Shown here in pieces: positions 56,446 through 64,000 of a stretch of DNA of 64,000 nucleotides. The notes below the pieces were generated by a model. That model had not been told where the DNA came from. It searched no databases and saw nothing but the letters and a program-made list of their open reading frames with translations. The stretch spans positions 737,501 through 801,500 of the forward strand of contig WAEK01000008.1 in the NCBI GenBank assembly GCA_011634665.1, in the 5' to 3' direction. How positions within the stretch are numbered: the stretch's first letter is position 1; each line of letters begins with the position of its first letter. The position numbers and the translations under genes were made by a program. This DNA is from Mortierella sp. BCC40632 (Eukaryota > Mortierellomycota > Mortierellomycetes > Mortierellales > Mortierellaceae).

Positions 56446-56587
56446 TGGTAGAGAGACAGGAAGAGAGAGAGCGAGAACTCCATGACAAAGGACAAAGCGT
56501 CCGTTGGTGGCGGAGTGGCTTTTTTTCTCATTCCTCAAAAAGAGCAATGTGCCCCTTTGAGTCTCACCCAATCCCTCATCAAGAACC
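56446..56587. promoter_or_regulatory. 142-bp bidirectional promoter region (METTL23-like / TBCC)
   Basis: The two start codons face away from each other across only 142 bp, so regulatory sequence must be shared or overlap. No TATA is evident. Confidence 0.5.
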
Positions 56588-58047
56588 ATGACTACTACAG
56601 AAGTCTCGAAGGACTTTCGTACCGCTTTCGATGCGGAGAAGCAAAGTAACGGAGGGATACTAAAAACAAGGAAGGACAAGACTCTTTCATTCGAATGCAT
56701 GGCACTTACTCCATCTTGACATTTCATCTCGAACAGGCATAGAACAAGCGATTTCAGGACTGGACCAGGTTGTCAAAACGGGACTTCAGGGGGCGGTCGA
56801 CAGTATCTTGCAGAGGATTCATGTGCTCGAAAAGTCAGTGACGGAAACTATCTCTATCCTACCACCCTATGATGCTCGGATGTGTATTGAGGTAGTTCCA
56901 GCTGGCCCTGACTTGAGATGAGATCCAACTTTTTTTTTGTTCTCTCGCGGACCATGTTATCCATTTCAGGCATACTCAAAGAAACTCGTTGTTACGGCTT
57001 CACACACATAAAACAAGCTTAGGCCATCAAGTCTCTTTCTGAACAACTAAACCAGTCGCGGACAAAACTTATCCCAAAGCAAAAGTTTTCGTTCAAATCA
57101 CGGAAAACAACCAGCTCGCCAACACCATCGTCTATCTCAAACTCCTCCACCACCACCACAACGAAGCTTCCCGACTCGCCATTGCCTTCTTTGGCAACAA
57201 CTCTAGTCAATTCTGAGGCGTCCGAGAGTCAGTCAAAGGAATTGTTCATGAAATTTGAGAATCGAACAAACGAGCATCTCTTTATTGGCAACTTGTCAAC
57301 ATCTCTTCCCGTTTCTGAGGAGACACACCCTGTTCCAAAAGACGTTGCACTTACTAATCTTACAGAGTGCACAATTGATTTGGTACACGATATCCCATTG
57401 GGCGCCATCCATATTCGAAATCTGCAGCGTTGTACAATTGTGATCCCTCCAGTATCTGGAAGTATTTTGCTGTATGATTGCAAGGAGTGTACTATCATCG
57501 GTGCATGTCACCAGGCAAGTGGACCGGTTGAAAAAAGAATCGCGTTTGTCAAGATCCTACAGCCCGATGACTAATGCGTCATTTCATTTTCTTGTATCTT
57601 TCCCGTTCCTGTGCATCCAGTCAAGGATGCACAGCTCCAGTGACATGAATATTTATCTTCATGTAACAAGTGAACCAATTATCGAGGATTGCAGTAATAT
57701 GCTGTTTGCGCCATATGGACAGGTTCTCCCGGCAGCCAAACTTGATCAGCTCTTTGAAGTAAGCTTTGATCGGCGCTAGGAATGCTGTCTTTCACAGGAG
57801 AGCCTTTTATCTCTCTCCCCTCCCCTTCTCCCACTGAATGGATACTCAACTCTTTTTTTTTCTTGTTGCAATGGAACAGGTAGCGCACTTGAGTCAAGAA
57901 AAGAACCTCTATAACATGGTCAAAGACTTTAACTGGCTTCGGCAGCAGCAGTCGCCCAACTGGAGGTTGATGGACCCAAGCGAGTACAAGATGAATGATA
58001 TTGTCGAAGCCATTTTTGCCAAATCGAATAGAAAGGAGAGCATTTAG
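56588..58047 (+). CDS. TBCC: Tubulin-folding cofactor C (five exons, one GC-AG intron)
   Basis: Exons 56588-56645, 56737-56891, 57023-57514, 57621-57758 and 57880-58047 give 336 aa. The N-terminal helical spectrin-like part (FRTAFDAEKQ; IEQAISGLDQVVKTGLQ; LPPYDARMCIEAIKSLSEQL) leads into KLIPKQKFSFKSRK, the conserved KKKFxF site. A Ser/Thr linker precedes the C-CAP/cofactor C beta-helix (CTIDLVHDIPLGAIHIRNLQ; GSILLYDCKECTIIGACHQ; RMHSSSDMNIYLHVTSEPII; EDCSNMLFAPY). The protein promotes GTP hydrolysis and release of alpha/beta-tubulin from the cofactor complex; the catalytic Arg of the family falls in the RMHSSSD loop (family knowledge). The intron after exon 3 begins GCAAGT. The C-terminal DFNWLRQQQSPNWRLM is also a TBCC hallmark. 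Confidence 0.85.
57515..57620 (+). other. GC-AG intron in TBCC
   Basis: The boundary CAG|GCAAGT ... TCCAG|TCAAGG keeps the frame (CHQ|SRMHSSSD). Every other donor I placed in this window is GT. GC-AG introns are a minority class with otherwise strong donor consensus, as here. Confidence 0.65.
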
Positions 58048-58334
58048 ACAAGCGGGGCACAGGTCGGCTCAAAGTACTAGAAAGAAAAGGAGAAGACTGA
58101 ATCTCGACTGTTCAAACGGTGATGTTTCTTTGGGAAACAGAGGCATATTCCGAGTCTTCTTTTTTTTTTTTCCCTTCCCCTGCACGATTGGGGTTGAACT
58201 AATTATGTAACTACTCCAAATAGCAAACCAATATAACTCCAAGCCAACGAGACGCATATCTATCACCTCTTTTTTGTCTCTTACCCCCACTCTACCCTGA
58301 CTTTTCAAATTACACATTCCACATTCTATTTCTA

Positions 58335-59448
58335 ATGCCGGACTTACTCTCGGTGCATCAGCCAGAACTGTCAATGATGCATAGTTACAACCATTCGCCC
58401 GACAAGATGCCTAACCAACCCCTCACATCACTGTCATTAACTCATGTGCAGTTTTTTGGCGATGACATCTACTCCAAGTTCTTTGCCCACCTCACCTTAT
58501 CACCACTTGCCATCACCTGCGGCTACATTGGAGTTGTCGTTGTCACAAGAGACCTTACTCCACTCATCATGCTTGTTGGTCAACTTTTGAATGAATGCAT
58601 CAATTTCACACTCAAGCGATGCATTAAACAGGCCAGGCCAACAGGTGAGAGGGGGTTTGCATCCACGCATGACATTACATCTCCTCAGAAGAGGAAGAGG
58701 AAGGGGGGAGGGAGGAAGAAAGCAAGACAGAGGCTCTCTTGGGGCTGTGCCATGATGTAGTCTGCTAACCAGACTCTCTTTACTACTTTTTTTTTACTTT
58801 TTACCCAACCAAAAAAGATTTTCTTGGCGATGGCTATGGGATGCCATCCAGTCATTCTCAGTTCATGGCTTTTTTCGCTATGTATCTGGATTTGCTAATC
58901 TACCGAGAGTAAGAGGACAAACCTGTCCACTCGAAATGCGTTTGTTTGTCAGTGCTCTTGCTCTCCTGGGCAACGATCTAAGAACCTCTGGAACCCGACT
59001 TTTTTTTTTTTTTTTTTTTTTCCATAGGGATGGAACACCGGACGACACTGTCTCTCTGATTCTTTCGATCTTTGTGGTCATTTGGGCTGCCCTAGTGATA
59101 TACTCCCGGTACGTGCAGATGATTCTACTAACCAGAGTGGATTCATGTAAAAGGATGAGTATCATAGAAGCTCACTAACAAACGGCAATGGACTTTTGCT
59201 CTTTGAATAGCGTTCATCTCTCCTATCACACTTGGCAACAAGTCCTAGCAGGGACACTCTGTGGATGTGTATTTGCAGTGGGATACTATTTCTTTGTGAA
59301 CAGTTTCCTTCGGTCCAAGGGTATGATGGAGTGGATGCAGGACAATCCCTTTGGGAGGTGGGCATATATCCGAGATGTGGGACAAATAGACCATTCCTTC
59401 CGCTGGCAGTGGGAAGTATTTCAGCAGTGGCGACAGGCTAACAACTAA
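58335..59448 (+). CDS. Dolichyldiphosphatase (PAP2 family, four exons)
   Basis: Exons 58335-58644, 58818-58908, 59028-59108 and 59211-59448 give 239 aa, against 238-239 aa for human DOLPP1 and yeast Cax4. It hydrolyses dolichyl pyrophosphate on the lumenal side of the ER to recycle the N-glycosylation carrier. The three phosphatase motifs are complete: KRCIKQARP (K-x6-RP), MPSSHSQF (PSxH) and SRVHLSYHT (SR-x5-H), each containing a catalytic or phosphate-binding residue. Four or more hydrophobic spans are visible. The N-terminus before LSLTHVQFFGDD is about 35 residues long. Each exon junction falls inside or near a motif (ARPT|, YR|E, YSR|VH) and keeps the frame, which supports the splice model. 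The intron before exon 3 has a long T run. It lies 287 bp downstream of TBCC on the same strand. Confidence 0.88.
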
Positions 59449-59584
59449 ACATTAAATAAAAGAAAATGCCGTAATGATGCGTTTTAGTTCCTATCTGTGC
59501 GTACAAAGAGACTCGCGCGAAGGGAGAAAAAATAGCCCTGATTCATAAACAACCTTTAGTACGTATGATCTCTGTATCTCTGTT

Positions 59585-59644
<60 letters not shown>

Positions 59645-60291
59645 CTCCACTACTTCCATTTGGAACTTCGCCCTGAGCCTGCCCTGGCTGAGTCGGAAGT
59701 GGTGGCGCAGGACAAGATCATTTCAGACCTGGAAGCCACAGATGACAGTTTTGTTTACTGTGTTACTGTGACCAGTGAGTAACTTGACTCGCTTCTCTCT
59801 CTCCTGTTCTCTCTCCCCTTCTCTCTCTTTCTGTCTCCTCCTGGACACTTTTTTTTTTTTTTTTTTCTCGTCGTTGTCCAGCTGTCCTCTGCATCTGCAA
59901 TCTCACATTGCCGTGGTCTGCCTGTCTGTTCTTCTTTTTCTTTTTTTTTTTTCTACTGATTGGACTTGTCTCTAATCTTTGTTAGTCTACTGTAATGTGA
60001 GTCAGCGGTTTCTTCGCCTCCGCCATGTCCCCACTCTCACTTTCCTCGGGGATTCCATTGAGGCGTCTCGGCAGTTGGACCCATTGTACTTTCCCACGCC
60101 ATGCATCATTAACCTTTCCATCGCCTCTTTGCTGTCTTCATAAAAACTCTCTTTTTTTGTCGTCCCAAACTTTGTCATCTCCACACAACTATCGTCCTAA
60201 TCACTTTTTCTCTTTACACGTTCGCATTCAAATACACCCACCATCACACTATACCTATTTCAACCGCACTTAGTATACTCTATCCTTCATC
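59449..60291. other. Promoter region of valyl-tRNA synthetase with CT tract
   Basis: About 840 bp, pyrimidine-rich, with a (CT)n microsatellite at 59588-59638 and T runs near 59850 and 59940. No gene. An in-frame TAG 21 nt before the synthetase ATG closes the upstream frame. Confidence 0.6.
59588..59638. repeat. (CT)n microsatellite
   Basis: About 25 CT units between the dolichyldiphosphatase 3' end and the valyl-tRNA synthetase start. Confidence 0.95.
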
Positions 60292-63200
60292 ATGGCTGAC
60301 AACAACGCAACCACGCCCGTGCCACCCCCCGCGGCCGGTGCAGAGACCCCCGTCGAGAAGTCAAAGAACGCTGACAAGAATGAAGCCAAGCGTCTCGCCA
60401 AGATGGAGAAGTTCTTGGCCAAGCAAAAGGTATGAAAGGTCTCTTTTTACTTTTTTCTTATTTGCTTTCGAGACGATATGAATTTATGCTACAACTCCCT
60501 TTTTTGACGCTTCTTTTTCTTCTCTTTTTTGTGATTCTAATCTATAGAATGCTGCAGAGAAGGCCAAGGCTGGCCCTTCAAAGGAGAAGAAGGCCGATAA
60601 GGCTGCTCCCGCTCCTGCTGCTGCAGAGCCAGAGTTTGTGAACACCACTCCTCGTGGTGAGAAGAAGGACATGTCTCAGCCCATGGCCGCCACTTACAGT
60701 CCCAAGGCCGTCGAGGCAGCATGGAACGACTGGTGGGAGAAGGAGGGCTTTTTCGTTCCCGAATTGACTGCCGATGGCAAGGTCAAGAAGGAGGGCATGT
60801 TCGTCGTTGCCGCCCCCCCACCCAACGTCACAGGAAGTCTTCACACCGGACACGCCTTGGCCGTCGCTATTGAAGATGGTCTTTCTCGATGGTATTATTA
60901 TTATTATTATTATTTTTATTTCCTTTTTTTTTTTTTTTTTGGTGGAGAAATCCACATACCTGTCATCTTATGAGATATAGTCAAAGGATTTGCTCCGCGC
61001 CTCTCCCTGATCAGCCTCTAACCATCTAGAGACCTATATTTATTTATATTTGAACCAATTATAGGAACCGCATGTTAGGCAAGACTGTGTTGTTCAACCC
61101 AGGAACGGATCATGCCGGTATCTCGACCCAAGCTATTGTGGAGAAGCAGTTGTGGAAGGAGAGCAAGCAGACCCGTCATGACATTGGACGGGAGGCTTTC
61201 GTTAGCAAGATTTGGGAGTGGAAGGAGGTCTTCCAGGCTCGTATCAACAACCAGGTCAGACGTCTTGGTGCTTCCTATGACTGGACCCGTGAGGCTTTCA
61301 CTCTCAGCCCTCAATTATCCAAGGCTGTGACAGAGACCTTCTGCCGCTTCCACGAAGAGGGCATCATCTACCGTGCGACCCGTCTTGTCAACTGGTGCAC
61401 AGAGTTGAACACAGCATTGTCCAACCTGGAGGTGGAGAACAAGGAATTGACTGGACGTACGTTTTTGCATGTCCCAGGATATGGACCAGAGGAGAAGTTT
61501 GAATTTGGTGTTTTGATCTCGTTCGCCTACCCCGTTGAGGACTCTGATGAGAAGATCGTTGTCGCCACCACTCGTATTGAGACTATGGTTGGTGACACTG
61601 CCGTTGCTGTCCACCCCAAGGATGAGCGCTACAAGGTATGGTATCCATTTTGCCTCTGATACTATTATTAATATTATTATTATTATTATTCCCTTTGAAT
61701 CCTAGTACTGTTTTTCTTCGTTTTATAATACTGACTTTTTTTCATTTAATTCAAATGAAAATAGCACCTTCATGGAAAGCACGTCATCCACCCCTTCTCT
61801 GGACGCAGGATCCCAATTATTCTGGATGACATTGTTGTCGACATGGCTTTTGGAACTGGTGCTGTCAAGATGACCCCTGCACACGACTTTAACGATTACG
61901 AGGTTGGAAAGCGTCACAAACTGGAGTTCATCAACATCTTGAACGATGACGGAACCTTGAACAACAACTGTGGTCAATTCTCGGGCATGAAGCGTTTCCA
62001 CGCTCGTGTGGCCGTTTTGAAGGCCCTCAAGGAGAAGGGTCTCTACGTTGGCACTGCTGACAACGCCATGACTGTCCCCGTCTGCTCCAAGACCAACGAT
62101 ATCATTGAGCCCTTAATGAAGCCCCAGTGGTGGGTGAACTGCAAGGATATGGCCGCAGATGCTGTCAAGGCTGTCCGCAGTGGCGAGGTTGTGATTCGTC
62201 CCCAGAGCTCGGAGAAGGAGTTCTACCGCTGGATGGAGAACATCAACGACTGGTGCATCTCGCGTCAGATCTGGTGGGGTCACCGTGTTCCTGCTTACTT
62301 TGTTCGTTTGGAAGGTGAGGAGCAGGATTATTCCGATGGTCACTTCTGGGTCTCTGGACGTACCGAGGCCGCTGCACGTGAGAGCGCCGAGAAGAAGTTC
62401 CCAGGCAAGAAGTTCACTTTGGAGCAGGATCCCGATGTCTTGGATACTTGGTTCTCCTCTGGTTTGTGGCCCTTCTCTATCATGGGCTGGCCCGAGAAGA
62501 CCGCTGACCTTGAGCGATTCTACCCTACCTCGTTGCTCGAGACCGGCTGGGACATTCTATTCTTCTGGGTTGCCCGTATGATGATGTTGGGTATCAAGTT
62601 GACTGGCAAGGCTCCTTTCTCCGAGGTCTACTGCCACGCCCTTGTCCGTGATGCTCAGGGTCGCAAGATGAGTAAGTCGCTTGGAAACGTCATTGATCCC
62701 ATCGACGTCATTGAGGGTATCTCCCTTCAGGCCCTTCACGACAAGCTCCGCATCGGAAACCTTGACCCTCGCGAGATCGCCAAAGCCGAGCAGGGTCAGA
62801 AGATGGATTTCCCCAACGGTATTCCCGAGTGTGGTACGGATGCTCTTCGTTTCTGCTTGGGAGCCTACTCTGCCTTTGGCAAGGACATCAACTTGGACAT
62901 TTTGCGTGTCGATGGTTACCGCAAGTTCTGTAACAAGCTCTGGAACGCGACTCGATTTGCGCTTATGAAGTTTGAGGATGGTTTCGTGCCCAATGCCACA
63001 GCTGCCAAGTCGGGTCACGAGAGCCTTGCTGAGCGTTGGATCTTGAACAAGCTCAACATTGCTGCCGTCGAGATCAACGACCAGCTTGGACAGCGTAACT
63101 TTATGAAGGCCACTGATGCGATCTACAAGTTCTGGTTGTATGAGCTGTGCGATGTCTATATTGAGATCATCAAGCCCATCACCGAGGGTTCGGACAAGAT

Positions 63201-63888
63201 TGCCAAGCGTTCTGCTCAGGATACCTTGTACACTTGTTTGGAGGCTGCCTTGAGAATGTTGCACCCCTTCATGCCCTTCTTGACCGAGGAGCTCTACCAG
63301 CGCTTGCCTCGTCGTCAAGGCGACACCATCCCCACTATTGTCAAGTCGCCCTTCCCTGTCCACAACCCTACCTACGTTGACGAGAAGGCCGATACCGACT
63401 TTGAGCTTGTCTTTGCTGTCGTTCGCAGTGGCCGTTCGTTGATGGCTGACTACAACATGACCAAGGGAGGTCAGATCTATCTCCAGGGCTCGCCCGAGAT
63501 TGCCAAGTTGCTCAAGTCTGAGGAAGATGGCATTGCAACATTGACCAAGGGCGCCAAGTCGTGCAAGGTGGTTACTGAGGGTTCGACTGAGGCTGACCAG
63601 CAGATCCCTGAAGGCTGTGCCTCGATCACTGTCCAGGAGGGATGTGTTGTCTTTTTGTTGGTCAAGGGTATGGTTGATGTGGATGCTGAGGTGCAAAAGA
63701 TTGAGAAGAAGTTGGCCAAGGTTCAGAAGGCCAAGGAAGATCTTGAAAAGAAGACTCAGGACCCCACTTATTTGACCAAGGTCAAAGCCGAGATTCGTGA
63801 AATGAACGAGGCCAAGTTGAAGGATTACGAGGCCGAGATTGCCACTTTGACCAACGGCATCAATACCTTCTTGAAGCTCAAGGATTAA
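60292..63888 (+). CDS. Valyl-tRNA synthetase (four exons)
   Basis: Exons 60292-60429, 60548-60891, 61065-61635 and 61765-63888 give 1058 aa, the usual length for eukaryotic ValRS. It attaches valine to tRNA(Val) and edits mischarged threonine. Seen in order: a Pro/Lys-rich N-terminal extension ([16 protein letters not shown]), [11 protein letters not shown], the class I HIGH site within [26 protein letters not shown] and WKWKEVF-type CP1 sequence, an editing domain around [19 protein letters not shown] and [33 protein letters not shown], the KMSKS site ([14 protein letters not shown]), the anticodon-binding region ([12 protein letters not shown]) and a C-terminal coiled-coil arm ([18 protein letters not shown]). 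No mitochondrial presequence is evident. Fungi often use one gene with two starts for both compartments, but an upstream stop argues against a longer start here unless an extra exon exists. Confidence 0.92.
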
Positions 63889-64000
63889 GTTGTTTCTTTT
63901 TCTTTTCTTTTTCTTTCTTTTGTGTGTTGTACAATTAAAGTCTGCACTACTGGTTCTCCTACTGTAAACGTTTTTTTTTCTCTTCTTTCTGGCTACTATT
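63889..64000 (+). other. 3' untranslated region of valyl-tRNA synthetase
   Basis: T/C-rich sequence after the TAA with ACAATTAAAGTC near 63930 as a possible poly(A) signal. The window ends before any further gene. Confidence 0.5.

Noticed and set aside
56446..56727. Upstream Met extending the METTL23-like protein by 94 residues
   Set aside because: The extension overlaps the TBCC first exon on the other strand and lacks family similarity; the Met at 56445 fits the family N-terminus.
56958..57022. Possible extra small exon (AYSKKL) in TBCC after an AG at about 56970
   Set aside because: Skipping it gives the exact family spacing between the YD and KKKFSF motifs, and the following donor would be weak.
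62557..63696. 379-aa minus-strand open frame
   Set aside because: It is entirely antisense to the valyl-tRNA synthetase coding exon; codon bias of the real gene leaves the opposite strand open.

Overview
This 64 kb window is fungal nuclear DNA. Genes are split by short GT-AG introns (one GC-AG). Long T/A homopolymers and GA/CT/GTT microsatellites are everywhere. The housekeeping genes are eukaryotic: U5 snRNP WD40 protein, METTL23-like methyltransferase, tubulin cofactor C, dolichyldiphosphatase and valyl-tRNA synthetase. The style of the expanded families points to an early-diverging fungus, most likely Mortierellomycotina (inference from recalled architectures, not a search). I saw no tRNA, rRNA or CRISPR array.

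Left arm (1-9.4 kb): a SAP-like multi-membrane protein running off the left edge, a small 8-cysteine secreted protein, the U5-40K spliceosomal WD40 protein rebuilt here from six exons, and a convergent Kelch-ectodomain single-pass membrane protein rebuilt from four exons.

Centre (11.5-48.9 kb): an array of seven same-strand paralogues, called copies 1-7 here, of about 974-1023 aa. Each has a first exon of exactly 197 nt (a compact header), a phase-2 intron, then one large exon. The large exon encodes a variable linker, a coiled coil, a strongly conserved core (about residues 250-480) and a divergent leucine-rich-repeat-like tail. Five or more copies share a promoter block (GCACAAGGGYGAAG ... 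CACTTTTTCYCAGGCA) and related flanks. Neighbouring copies are mosaics: core blocks are nearly identical while tails diverge, as expected from gene conversion plus diversification. Two secreted cysteine-knot-like repeat proteins (3 and 9 full repeats) sit between copies 2/3 and 3/4. I infer a recognition, immunity or allorecognition-type locus. No enzyme or NTPase motif was found in the family, so function is unproven.

Right of the array (49-53 kb) is a decay zone. It holds a pseudogene with a frameshift, two in-frame stops, a lost splice acceptor and a 122-bp MITE inserted in an exon with a 6-bp target duplication. It also holds a gag-like coding remnant and short direct repeats.

Right arm (53-64 kb): an F-box/LRR-like protein, the METTL23-like methyltransferase, divergently transcribed tubulin cofactor C (142 bp between start codons), dolichyldiphosphatase, and cytosolic-type valyl-tRNA synthetase. 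Exon boundaries were deduced by eye from reading-frame continuity, splice consensus and recalled family sequence; none was checked with transcripts.
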